NCBI GenBank assembly: GCA_945937975.1
Contig: CAMEUD010000004.1
Coordinates: forward strand, 1 to 30,160
Direction of reading: 5' to 3'
Source of the DNA: an uncultured Clostridia bacterium
Lineage (GTDB): Bacteria > Bacillota > Clostridia > Christensenellales > UBA1242
Length of the DNA: 30,160 bases
Made by a program: the position numbers and the translations under genes. Below the pieces are notes generated by a model. The model was not told where the DNA came from, ran no database searches, and worked only from the letters and a program-made list of their open reading frames with translations. Below, piece by piece: positions 21,502 to 29,476 of the stretch (the stretch's first letter is position 1; the number at the start of each line of letters is the position of its first letter).

Positions 21502-23388
21502 ATGAATATATTTGAACAATTAGATAATTTAATCAGCATTGCTGGTGGAGTAAAAAGTATTAATGAGTCAAAAATAGATATTACTGATATACCTATTGAC
21601 CCAAATTGTGAAACTGCTGAACAAGCAAGAGATTACGTTAGAGATTATTTTAAAAATATGATAGATAATGATGGAGGTGGTGGTGGTGGTGGTACACCTC
21701 CGCCTGAACCACCTAAAAAAATATCTGGACCAAAACCACCTCCACCACCATTTAAGAAAAAAATGGATGATGGTGGGGGAGAAAAATCCAAAGATTTTGA
21801 AGAAGATGAATTGTTATGGGATGATGATGAAATCTTAAAAGAACTTAAAATGGATGATGATGCTTTGGATAAGGAATTAGAAGAAGAGGATGATGATTAT
21901 GATGATTTCTTAGACGAATCTGGTAAAGGTTCTGGTGGTGATGGTGAATCTGGTGATGGAGATGGAGATGATGACGAAGATTTTGATGATGATGAAGAGG
22001 ATGAAGACGGTCCTGGTGGAGATACAGGAGAAGGTAGAGAAGAAGGTGAAGAAGGAGAATCAGGAGAGGGGAAATCAGGTAAGTCTAGTAAAGGTGAATC
22101 TGGTGATGACGAAGGTGGAGAATCTGGTGAATCAGGAGAATCAAAATCAGATGGTTCAGAAAGAAAACGTGAAAAAGGCAAAGAATCAGGTTCAAAACCA
22201 GGCACTTCACCATCAGGAAGTGGTTCAGATTCTTTAAAATCTTCTATTGATGATGCTATAGAAAGACTTAAAGAACGTACTGATGCAGATAAAGAAAAAC
22301 TTAAAAAGTTATCTGATATGGCAAAAGACGATTCTACAACCAAAGAAGATATTGAACATGAAGAAAATGCCATAAATGCCGAAAAAGACGGCAAATCAAT
22401 GGATAAAGTTAAGGATTTAATTGGTAAAGCAGAACATAAATTGTCAGATGATAAATTAAGAAAAGAAATTGAAGATTCTAAAATCAGTGATGAAGATAAA
22501 AAAGCATTATCTGATAGTATGTCTAAAGCAACTGCTCCACCTGCTATAACAGACGACGAATTGGAAGAATTAAAAAAAGAAGCAGTTGAAGAACTTGATA
22601 AGAAATGTAAAGGATATTCTAGTTTAAGTACAGAAATTCTTTATCATGCTCTGAAAGATGCAAAAATAGAATCTGATGATTGGAAAAAAATTATAGAACA
22701 AATTCTTAAAGACAAGTCAGTACATCATGGTAAAGAAGATTCTAAAATAAAAAAATATACTTGGGGAAATAAAAACCAGTTGTGGAGAGGAGCAATACTT
22801 CCAACAAAAACAGTAAGAAGAGGTGGTTCGGATACACAATCAATATATTGTTTTGTTGACTATTCTGGTTCTGTAAGACATAGATCAAATCTTATTATTA
22901 GTTTCTTAGGAAAAGTTATGGAATTGTGTACAAATCTTCAATATACAGATATGGTTGTATATACATTTGCAGATACATTATCTTTACCTAAGAAATTAAC
23001 TAAAGAAATGGTTGATAAGGATGGATATGAAAAGGTTCTTGCTCAAACTATAGCATTCTTTGATGACCCATCTAATGATGTTGGTGGAAAAATAGAAGAT
23101 TTCTCATTAGTTGCTAATGAATTTAATAAAATAAAATCTAAAGATAAAGATGCTGTTGCATTTATATTCGGTGATGGTGTATGGACATTTTATGGAAATA
23201 CTCAACCACCTGTTAGATTAAAGGAAATGTGTCCAAAATACTTGAAAGATATTTGTGCATTTGTGTTCTATGAACCAGGTTTTTTAGATAATCTTAAAAA
23301 GGAAATATCATATTTACGTAATGTTGCAGGTATTGAAAATGTGATTACAACAAAAATTTCTGATATAAAGCCAGATTCTAAATATTAA
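21502..23388 (+). CDS. VWA-domain (DUF2201-C-like) protein with long disordered region, 628 aa
   Basis: Residues 1-22 include KSINE|S (Glu22), a processing-type site. Next come poly-Gly (about 55-60), a Pro-rich segment (PPPPP) and an extreme Asp/Glu/Gly/Ser-rich disordered stretch (about 90-245), then charged helices. The VWA domain occupies about residues 445-620: SIYCFVDYSGSV gives the MIDAS Asp453-x-Ser-x-Ser metal site, and FIFGDGVWTF is a later core strand. VWA proteins of this kind partner MoxR-type ATPases (compare RavA-ViaA, CbbQ-CbbO). Placement after the HExxH protein and the MoxR-like gene supports a complex. It is co-transcribed with 19631, with a terminator after it. Confidence 0.82.
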   Translation: MNIFEQLDNLISIAGGVKSINESKIDITDIPIDPNCETAEQARDYVRDYFKNMIDNDGGGGGGGTPPPEPPKKISGPKPPPPPFKKKMDDGGGEKSKDFEEDELLWDDDEILKELKMDDDALDKELEEEDDDYDDFLDESGKGSGGDGESGDGDGDDDEDFDDDEEDEDGPGGDTGEGREEGEEGESGEGKSGKSSKGESGDDEGGESGESGESKSDGSERKREKGKESGSKPGTSPSGSGSDSLKSSIDDAIERLKERTDADKEKLKKLSDMAKDDSTTKEDIEHEENAINAEKDGKSMDKVKDLIGKAEHKLSDDKLRKEIEDSKISDEDKKALSDSMSKATAPPAITDDELEELKKEAVEELDKKCKGYSSLSTEILYHALKDAKIESDDWKKIIEQILKDKSVHHGKEDSKIKKYTWGNKNQLWRGAILPTKTVRRGGSDTQSIYCFVDYSGSVRHRSNLIISFLGKVMELCTNLQYTDMVVYTFADTLSLPKKLTKEMVDKDGYEKVLAQTIAFFDDPSNDVGGKIEDFSLVANEFNKIKSKDKDAVAFIFGDGVWTFYGNTQPPVRLKEMCPKYLKDICAFVFYEPGFLDNLKKEISYLRNVAGIENVITTKISDIKPDSKY

Positions 23389-23394
23389 ATATAC

Positions 23395-23422
23395 AAAAGG
23401 GAAGAAAATTCTTCCCTTTTGT
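23395..23422 (+). terminator. Rho-independent terminator of the VWA operon
   Basis: AAAAGGGAAGAA / TTCTTCCCTTTT stem with a two-base loop; the T tract overlaps the next promoter motif. Confidence 0.85.
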
Positions 23423-23433
23423 TATTTTTATAT
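23417..23433 (+). promoter_or_regulatory. Early/middle-type promoter motif (variant)
   Basis: TTTTGTTATTTTTATAT, identical to 13585-13601; 15 bp before the ATG at 23449. Confidence 0.5.
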
Positions 23434-23448
23434 TAAATTATATTTAAT

Positions 23449-24372
23449 ATGTTAGAGTTAAATAAAATACATTTGTGTGATTGCATGGAAGGTTTAAAAA
23501 AATTGGATGATAATTCAATTGACCTTGTTGTAACATCACCTCCTTATAATCTTGGAAGTAAGAAAAGAGGAAAAAATAATTTATGGAATTCAAATATTGA
23601 TTATGAAAATTATACTGATGATAGAGATGAAAACGAATATCAACAATGGCAAATAGACCTTTGTAATGAAATTTTCAGAGTTCTTAAACCTGGAGGTAGT
23701 CTTTTTTATAATCATAAAGTGCGTTCAAGAAATAACCAAGGTATTCTTCCATCATCTTGGTTGCTTAAAACTGATTTAACATTTAGACAATTGATTATTT
23801 GGGATAGAATGTGTTCTGTTAATGTAAACATTACTCATTATTTGCCCACAACAGAATTGATTTATTGGATGACAAAAGGTTCTGATAATGTTAGATTTAG
23901 TAGACAAACTTATCAATTAGAAAGTGGTAAGAATAAAGGACAGATTGTAGCTTTGACAGAAGTTTGGCAAGTAAAGGCAGATATGAATAATGACCACCCA
24001 GCACCTTATCCAATAGAACTTGTTGATAGAATTATACCAAGTATACTTGCTGGTGGAGAAGATAATATAGTTGTTCTTGACCCATTTATGGGAAGTGGTA
24101 CTACTGCAATTTCAGCAAAGAAACATGGTTGCAATTGGATTGGTTTTGAAATGTCTGAAGTCTATAAAAAAATGGCTGAAGATAGAATTGAAAAATATTT
24201 TGCAGACCAATCATTTGGAGAAAACCTTTTTGGTGAGAAAAATGAAACTGCTGATGATTTTTCATTTGAGGAAATGATGAGAAAGAAAAAAGAAGAACAG
24301 CAAGAAAAACATAAACAAAAAAATATAAAGAAAAAGCCAAAGGAAGAAATCATAGATAAAATTGAATGGTAA
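23449..24372 (+). CDS. Beta-class DNA methyltransferase (N4-cytosine or N6-adenine), 307 aa
   Basis: Motif IV SPPY at residues 30-33 precedes motif I-like DPFMGSGTT (211-219), giving the beta-class order. SPPY is more common in N4-cytosine enzymes but also occurs in N6-adenine ones, so the base is undecided. A Lys-rich tail (RKKKEEQQEKHKQKNIKKKPK) follows the catalytic domain and the protein ends IEW. First gene of the methylase region. Only 7 bp separate it from the broken methylase start at 24380, which suggests that an intact gamma-class methylase once followed directly. Confidence 0.88.
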   Translation: MLELNKIHLCDCMEGLKKLDDNSIDLVVTSPPYNLGSKKRGKNNLWNSNIDYENYTDDRDENEYQQWQIDLCNEIFRVLKPGGSLFYNHKVRSRNNQGILPSSWLLKTDLTFRQLIIWDRMCSVNVNITHYLPTTELIYWMTKGSDNVRFSRQTYQLESGKNKGQIVALTEVWQVKADMNNDHPAPYPIELVDRIIPSILAGGEDNIVVLDPFMGSGTTAISAKKHGCNWIGFEMSEVYKKMAEDRIEKYFADQSFGENLFGEKNETADDFSFEEMMRKKKEEQQEKHKQKNIKKKPKEEIIDKIEW

Positions 24373-24379
24373 ATAATTT

Positions 24380-24544
24380 ATGAAAATAGATAATGACAAA
24401 TATTATACTCCAATAGAATTATCTAATGAGTTGATATTAAAAACATATGAAGTGCTTGTTTCTGAAAACATTACAGAAATTAATTATTTAAAAAAGATGG
24501 TCGGTCTTAAACGTGTTGTTAAAACTGGTATTAAGAAATTTTAA
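24380..24544 (+). pseudogene. Truncated N-terminus of a gamma-class methyltransferase
   Basis: The first 34 codons (MKIDNDKYYTPIELSNELIL ... ENITEI) are closely similar to the start of the intact methylase at 25616 (MKIENDKYYTPIVLANELIL ... ENITEI). The homology breaks just before the motif I sequence, and the frame continues with unrelated NYLKKMVGLKRVVKTGIKKF to a TAA. No catalytic motif remains. The two copies have diverged at many synonymous positions, so the event is not recent. The foreign tail may be the 3' end of another gene that arrived with the inserted ParB-like unit. Confidence 0.8.
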
Positions 24545-24551
24545 ACAAAAT

Positions 24552-24582
24552 AAAAAAGAGAGTCAATGACTCTCTTTTTTAT
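24552..24582. terminator. Bidirectional terminator
   Basis: AAAAAAGAGAGTCA / TGACTCTCTTTTTT stem between the methylase remnant and the convergent ParB-like gene. Confidence 0.85.
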
Positions 24583-24598
24583 TATTATATATTTACAA

Positions 24599-25585
24599 TT
24601 ATAAATATCTGTTAACTAAACCTTCATTTACAAAATCCTCAAATGATAATACAGATGATTCTTCTAAATCTTCTTTAGAAGGAATATCCACATTCTTAAC
24701 AGCATCAAGTATATCATCTGATGATACACCGTCCACTTTATCTGTTTGTGGCATATCTTTACGACCTACTGCTTGATCATTATATTTTGGTAAACTTTTT
24801 GCATTATGTGCAAGAATTTTCAAACCATCATCAATAGATGATACTTTATCATCACCATAAATGTTTTTCATTGATTCAAGTAAATCATTTTCTGAATTTT
24901 TATCATGTTGTTGTGCTTTCTTTAATATATTTTTACACATTTCAATTATTGATTCTTCTGTACATGATTTACTATATAAATTATCTTTATTTGCATCTTT
25001 TGCATCTGTACCAGCTTTTGGAAGTTCTTTACCCTTTTCAGCTTTTGCAATAACTGCTTGTGTAATCTTCAACACATCTGTTGGTTCTATATCAGCACTT
25101 AATATTACGGCATTAATTTCGGCACTTGGTTTAATACATGCAAGTTGACTCCATCTATGATGTCCATCAATCACATAATAATTGTCATCTCCATCTTTTT
25201 GATAAACTAATATTGGATTTGTACCAACAGTAACTGGATCCTTGTCATATATTTCCCATTGTTTTTTAATTGATATTGGTTTTTTATTTTTTATTACACA
25301 CATTCCACAAGGAAATGCCAGAGAATTGGAAGCGAAAATTTCATTTTGTGTTGGTAAACACTTTGAAACTGGAACTGCATGTTTTGATGGTTTTTTAAAT
25401 TTATTATTTGCAAAAGAATCATACAAATTAAAAAATGCGGCCTTTGCCTTTTTATCTTTCATAACTTGATTATTAATGAATTCTGTAAAATCTGTCAAGT
25501 TACCTTTAAATTCATCTTTTAAATCTTTTAATAATTCATTACTAGATATTAATTTTTCTGTAGTTAATTTCTCATTTAAAAACAT
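24599..25585 (-). CDS. ParB/sulfiredoxin-fold protein with C-terminal capsid-targeting-like motif, 328 aa
   Basis: Residues 118-170 hold a ParB-like core: TVGTNPILVYQ, then YYVIDGHHRW (136-145) and AVILSADI. ParB-fold proteins bind or cut DNA or act as CTPases, and the DGHHRW signature also marks small phage nucleases. The N-terminus MFLNE|K has an L-N-E site. The C-terminus ends LSFEDFVNEGLVNRYL, a copy of the F-x-x-F-(I/V)-x-E-G motif seen at the N-termini of the cargo proteins, here at the opposite end. It is transcribed against its neighbours from a CATAAATA box, which fits a late packaged protein inserted into an early methylase operon. Confidence 0.72.
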   Translation of the reverse strand: MFLNEKLTTEKLISSNELLKDLKDEFKGNLTDFTEFINNQVMKDKKAKAAFFNLYDSFANNKFKKPSKHAVPVSKCLPTQNEIFASNSLAFPCGMCVIKNKKPISIKKQWEIYDKDPVTVGTNPILVYQKDGDDNYYVIDGHHRWSQLACIKPSAEINAVILSADIEPTDVLKITQAVIAKAEKGKELPKAGTDAKDANKDNLYSKSCTEESIIEMCKNILKKAQQHDKNSENDLLESMKNIYGDDKVSSIDDGLKILAHNAKSLPKYNDQAVGRKDMPQTDKVDGVSSDDILDAVKNVDIPSKEDLEESSVLSFEDFVNEGLVNRYL

Positions 25586-25595
25586 ACACTATTAA

Positions 25596-25611
25596 TTATT
25601 TGTTATATTTT
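25596..25611 (+). promoter_or_regulatory. Early/middle-type promoter motif
   Basis: TTATTTGTTATATTTT, 4 bp before the ATG at 25616. It abuts or overlaps the minus-strand late box at 25611-25618. Confidence 0.5.
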
Positions 25612-25618
25612 ATTTATG
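25611..25618 (-). promoter_or_regulatory. Late-type promoter box CATAAATA (minus strand)
   Basis: TATTTATG on the plus strand, overlapping the methylase ATG; 25 bp upstream of the ParB-like start at 25585. Confidence 0.5.
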
Positions 25619-26464
25619 AAGATAGAAAATGATAAATATTATACTCCAATAGTATTGGCCAATGAGCTAATATTAAAAACCTATGAAGTATTAATTTCTG
25701 AAAATATTACAGAAATAATTGAACCTAGTGCTGGAAATGGTTCATTTTCAAATCAAATTCCAGATTGTATTGCTTATGATTTAGTTCCTGAACAAGATAA
25801 TATAATTCAAGCAGATTTTTTAAAATTGGATATGAGTTATAAGAAAGGTAGGTTGTTTATTGGAAATCCACCTTTTGGAGAAAAGAATAAACTCATTGAT
25901 GATTTTTATAATAAATGTTGTGAATGTGGTGACTATATAGCATTTGTATTACCTATTTCTTGTTATAAGAATGACATTAAACTTTATAAGTTTGACTTGG
26001 TATATAGTGAGGATTTGGGATTAAAATTATATACAGATAGAATATTACATTGTTGTTTCAATATCTACAAAAGACCAAAGTCAGGAAAGTTCAATGAGAA
26101 ACCAGATTACAAACTTAACGAAATTACCATTATAGAACACAGAAGAAAAAATGGTGATTATCAAACTGGTAAAAACAAGGATATAAAACCTGATTATTGT
26201 TTTGCAATGTGTAATTGGGGAAGTGGCAGTCTTGGTAAAGTTCCTGAATATGTTGGTCAATATGCACAGGAAGTCTATTTCTATTGTAATGATGAACGGG
26301 TTAAAACAGAAATGTGTAAATTACTTGAATATGATACTATTAGAGAGTATGTGAATTCAATAAGTGCAAAGAAAATAAGTGTTATGAAGTTATACAAATA
26401 TCTGTATGAAAATATAGATGGATTGACTTTAAAGAATAAAACAGAAGAAAAAGGTTTATGGTAG
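25616..26464 (+). CDS. Gamma-class N6-adenine DNA methyltransferase, 282 aa
   Basis: Begins with DKYYTPIVLANELI, the usual lead-in of type I/II gamma methylases. Motif I is EPSAGNGSF (36-44); motif IV is NPPF (84-87), followed by GEKNKLIDDFYNKC and FVLPISCYK. The C-terminal half probably holds target recognition. Ends KGLW with a TAG that lies inside the start of the next gene (ATGGTAG, 7-bp overlap). First gene of a four-gene overlapping methylase operon. Confidence 0.88.
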   Translation: MKIENDKYYTPIVLANELILKTYEVLISENITEIIEPSAGNGSFSNQIPDCIAYDLVPEQDNIIQADFLKLDMSYKKGRLFIGNPPFGEKNKLIDDFYNKCCECGDYIAFVLPISCYKNDIKLYKFDLVYSEDLGLKLYTDRILHCCFNIYKRPKSGKFNEKPDYKLNEITIIEHRRKNGDYQTGKNKDIKPDYCFAMCNWGSGSLGKVPEYVGQYAQEVYFYCNDERVKTEMCKLLEYDTIREYVNSISAKKISVMKLYKYLYENIDGLTLKNKTEEKGLW

Positions 26465-27207
26465 AATTATATAATGAAGATTGTTTAGTAGGTATGAATA
26501 AAATACCTGATTGTTCGGTGGATTGTATAATCTGCGATTTACCATATTTTAAAGTTGTAGATGCTGAATTTGATAATCAATGGGAAAATGAACAACAATA
26601 TATAAATTGGATTAAAAAATTAGTATCTAAATTGTCATTAGTTCTTAAAGATGGTGGAAGTTTATTTTTGTTTACATCAAGACAATTAAACAGGAAGATT
26701 TGTAATTGTCTTGATGAATTACCACTTGAAGAAAAACGAATTATAATTTGGGCAAGAAAAAGAGGGTTTAACAATACAAGAGGTCACGCTCTTGCTTCTG
26801 GATATGAACCTATAGCATATTATGTTAAGTGTGGTGGTGATATTACATTTAATAATATTAAAATAAAGTCAAACACTAATAGGAAAGAATATAAAGAGGG
26901 TATGTTAAAAGATGGTGTAAGTCTTTCAGATGTTTGGACAGACATTCCATCATTACCTCATAATTCAAAAGAAAAAACATCACATCCGACACAAAAACCA
27001 CTTAAACTTATAGAAAGAATTATTGAAATGTCAACCAATGAGGGTGATGTGGTTTTAGACGCTTGTATGGGTTCAGGAACGACAGCAGTGGCTTGCATGA
27101 ACACAAATAGGAATTTCATAGGATTTGAACTTAATAAAGAGTATTTTGATATTGCTATTAATAGAATCAAAGAATCAGAAGAAAATAAGAAAGGAGAATT
27201 ATGGTAA
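26458..27207 (+). CDS. Beta-class DNA methyltransferase (DLPY), 249 aa
   Basis: Motif IV is DLPY (27-30), typical of N6-adenine beta-class enzymes. The SAM-binding motif is DACMGSGTT (201-209). THPTQKPLKL-like segment TSHPTQKPLKLIERII precedes it, as is usual in this class. Ends GELW with its stop overlapping the next ATG by 7 bp. No target recognition insertion of notable size is seen. Confidence 0.88.
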   Translation: MVELYNEDCLVGMNKIPDCSVDCIICDLPYFKVVDAEFDNQWENEQQYINWIKKLVSKLSLVLKDGGSLFLFTSRQLNRKICNCLDELPLEEKRIIIWARKRGFNNTRGHALASGYEPIAYYVKCGGDITFNNIKIKSNTNRKEYKEGMLKDGVSLSDVWTDIPSLPHNSKEKTSHPTQKPLKLIERIIEMSTNEGDVVLDACMGSGTTAVACMNTNRNFIGFELNKEYFDIAINRIKESEENKKGELW

Positions 27208-28073
27208 AATTTCAACCAATTATAAAATGGAGTGGAAGTAAAAGAAGTCAATGTGAAGAAATACTTTCTTATTTTCCTGAAACTATTGAAACCTATTATG
27301 AACCGTTTTGTGGTGGATGTTCAATGTTAATGGGATTACTAAATTCAGATATATCTGTTAAAAGATATGTTTGTTCAGATTTAAATGGTGATTTGATAAG
27401 TTTGTGGAATCTTATTAAGAGTAATTCAGAAATTATTTATAATTCATATACAAAATTATGGAAAGAATTGAATGTTGATAATGATGTATCCAGAAAAAGA
27501 AAATACTTTGAAGAAATGAGAGATTTATATAATGAAACTCACGATCCTTTGATTTTCTTTTTTATAATGAGAACAACAACAAATGGAATGCCAAGGTATA
27601 ATAAATCTGGTAAATTCAACAATGGTTTTCATCTCACAAGAAATGGTATTGAGCCAGAAAGATTAAAACCAATTCTAATGGAATGGAGTAAAAAGTTAAG
27701 AGAAAATAATGTTGAATTCAAACATGCTTCATATGAAGATATATTAAAAGAAGTAAAATCTGGTGATTTTGTATATATGGATCCTCCATATGCAAATACA
27801 AAAGGTATGTATTTTGGAGGCATTGATTTAGATAAATTTTATTATAATATGAAAACATTATGTTCTGAAAACATAAAATTTGCATTATCATTTGATGGTA
27901 AATCAGGAAATGTTGATAACACTTGTGAAATACCAAATGAATGTTACAAGAAACATTTATATATAAAGAGCGGAAATTCATCATTTAAACGAACAATAGG
28001 TAAAGATAAAAAAGCTATTGTGTATGAAAGTCTTTATATTAACTATGAAAATAAAACAATTGGATTATGGTAG
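27201..28073 (+). CDS. dam: Dam-type N6-adenine DNA methyltransferase, copy 2 (290 aa)
   Basis: Paralog of 13615-14460. VKFQPIIKWSGSKRSQ opens the D12-class fold; motif I is EPFCGGCS (34-41) and motif IV is DPPY (194-197, the same residue numbers as in copy 1). PRYNKSGKFNNGFHLTRNGI matches PRYNHYGQFNNTLHLTRDGI of copy 1. The C-terminus is longer by YENKTIGLW, which brings the stop into the next gene's ATGGTAG overlap. Two Dam-type enzymes suggest different targets or timing. Confidence 0.9.
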   Translation: MVKFQPIIKWSGSKRSQCEEILSYFPETIETYYEPFCGGCSMLMGLLNSDISVKRYVCSDLNGDLISLWNLIKSNSEIIYNSYTKLWKELNVDNDVSRKRKYFEEMRDLYNETHDPLIFFFIMRTTTNGMPRYNKSGKFNNGFHLTRNGIEPERLKPILMEWSKKLRENNVEFKHASYEDILKEVKSGDFVYMDPPYANTKGMYFGGIDLDKFYYNMKTLCSENIKFALSFDGKSGNVDNTCEIPNECYKKHLYIKSGNSSFKRTIGKDKKAIVYESLYINYENKTIGLW

Positions 28074-28834
28074 AATTAAACAAAATATATAATGAGGATT
28101 GTATTAAGTTTATGAAAAAAATTCCCAACAATACTATTGATTGTATAATAACATCACCACCATATGGATTTGATAAGGGATATGATTCATATAATGATAA
28201 ATTTAACCCAACTGAATATGTTCAATGGTTGGAGAAAATATTTTCTGAATGTTCAAGAATATTAAAAGAAGGTGGAAGAATATTTATAAATGTTCAACCT
28301 GTTTTTTCAGACAATTTTCCAACACATCATATTGTTTCTCAATTATTGTCAAATATGGGGTTAACGTGGGGTGGAGAAATTATATGGGAAAAGAATAATT
28401 ATAATTGTGCATATACTGCTTGGGGTAGTTGGTGTTCACCATCAAAACCCTATTTAAAATACACATGGGAATACATCGAATATTTTTACAAAGGAAATCC
28501 AAAACACGAAGGTGATAAAGAAAATATAGATATTGTTGGTGATGAGTTTAAAAAATGGACTACGGCAAAATGGAGTATTGTACCAGAAACTAAAATGAAG
28601 GTTTATGACCACCCAGCAATGTTTCCAGAAGAACTTGTGGAAAGAATACTTAAATTATTTACCTATAAAAATGATATTGTATTCGATCCTTTTAGTGGTG
28701 CTGGAACTACATGTGCAATGTGTGAAAAATTTGATAGAAAATATATAGGTACAGACATTTCAGAAAAATATTGCAATACGGCAAGAGAAAGATGTCATAA
28801 GGAACATTGTTTAAAAGAAAAACCTTTATGGTAA
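28067..28834 (+). CDS. Beta-class DNA methyltransferase (SPPY), 255 aa
   Basis: Begins MVELNKIYNEDCIKFMKKIP, like 26458. Motif IV is SPPY (30-33), motif I DPFSGAGTT (207-215), with HPAMFPEELVERI before it. N4-cytosine or N6-adenine specificity is open. Ends KPLW. The stop again sits in an ATGGTAA string, although no gene starts there now. Confidence 0.88.
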   Translation: MVELNKIYNEDCIKFMKKIPNNTIDCIITSPPYGFDKGYDSYNDKFNPTEYVQWLEKIFSECSRILKEGGRIFINVQPVFSDNFPTHHIVSQLLSNMGLTWGGEIIWEKNNYNCAYTAWGSWCSPSKPYLKYTWEYIEYFYKGNPKHEGDKENIDIVGDEFKKWTTAKWSIVPETKMKVYDHPAMFPEELVERILKLFTYKNDIVFDPFSGAGTTCAMCEKFDRKYIGTDISEKYCNTARERCHKEHCLKEKPLW

Positions 28835-28842
28835 TAAAAAAT

Positions 28843-28870
28843 AAAAAGTCTGGAAAAATCCAGACTTTTT
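28843..28870. terminator. Bidirectional terminator
   Basis: AAAAAGTCTGG / CCAGACTTTTT stem with an A-rich loop between the convergent methylase operon and tail tube gene. Confidence 0.9.
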
Positions 28871-28876
28871 ATTTTA

Positions 28877-29464
28877 TTAAGTTGCAGGTAATCCGATAAC
28901 TTCTTCATCCCAATAATCAACCATAAATGTAACTGTTAATTCATTGGCAGCATTAGGATCCTCATATGATCTATTACCCATACCTGTGATTTGTCCTGTT
29001 GGGAACACATCATGACAAGTTATTTTTCTCCAAATAGAACCATCTCTATCATATTCAACAATAACCATTGAGCCAATATAATTTGCTTTTAAACCACTTG
29101 CACCAGTTGCTGGATTAAAAATTAAGTTAGTCCATTTTCTGATAGTTGTATAAATATAGTTCTCATGACTTGTATTTAAGTTCAAAGAGAATGTGATTGT
29201 AAGTTCAAGGTGTGTACTATCTGGTCCACCAGCATAGTGTCTTTCAGCTTGTTTAAATTTTTGAACTGCAACACCTATACTTGGGTTAAGTCCGTCAAGT
29301 CCATCAATCGAACGAACATGTTCCAACATAAGTGCAGAATCACCTGCAGTTTCATTCCCATCGTCTTGAATAGGTGGGAGAATTGTAACTTCAAATAATG
29401 ATGGGTTAACTACTTCAAAATGTCCAACAGAAGGGACTGAATTTCTATAGTGACTTAGTGCCAT
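28877..29464 (-). CDS. Tail tube protein, T4 gp19-like, 195 aa
   Basis: Length and composition fit the inner tube protein of contractile tails. Features recalled from the family are the N-terminal Asn/Pro-rich segment leading into a long beta strand (PSLFEVTILPP), a central LELTITFSLNL strand, the block IVEYDRDGSIWRKITCHDVFPTGQI, and the closing ELTVTFMVDYWDEE. It polymerises in the virion tail inside the sheath. Two late-type boxes are upstream (TATAAATA at 29477-29484 and CATAAATA at 29524-29531, minus strand). It is divergent from the sheath gene, whereas in T4 genes 18 and 19 are adjacent and point the same way. Confidence 0.82.
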   Translation of the reverse strand: MALSHYRNSVPSVGHFEVVNPSLFEVTILPPIQDDGNETAGDSALMLEHVRSIDGLDGLNPSIGVAVQKFKQAERHYAGGPDSTHLELTITFSLNLNTSHENYIYTTIRKWTNLIFNPATGASGLKANYIGSMVIVEYDRDGSIWRKITCHDVFPTGQITGMGNRSYEDPNAANELTVTFMVDYWDEEVIGLPAT

Positions 29465-29476
29465 ATTAAATTATAT

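Noticed and set aside
21897..22394. 165-residue minus-strand reading frame rich in Ser, Pro and Asp
   Set aside because: It is antisense to the Asp/Glu/Gly/Ser-rich disordered region of the VWA protein. Its composition is a mirror of that repeat-like codon use, and it has no promoter or start context.
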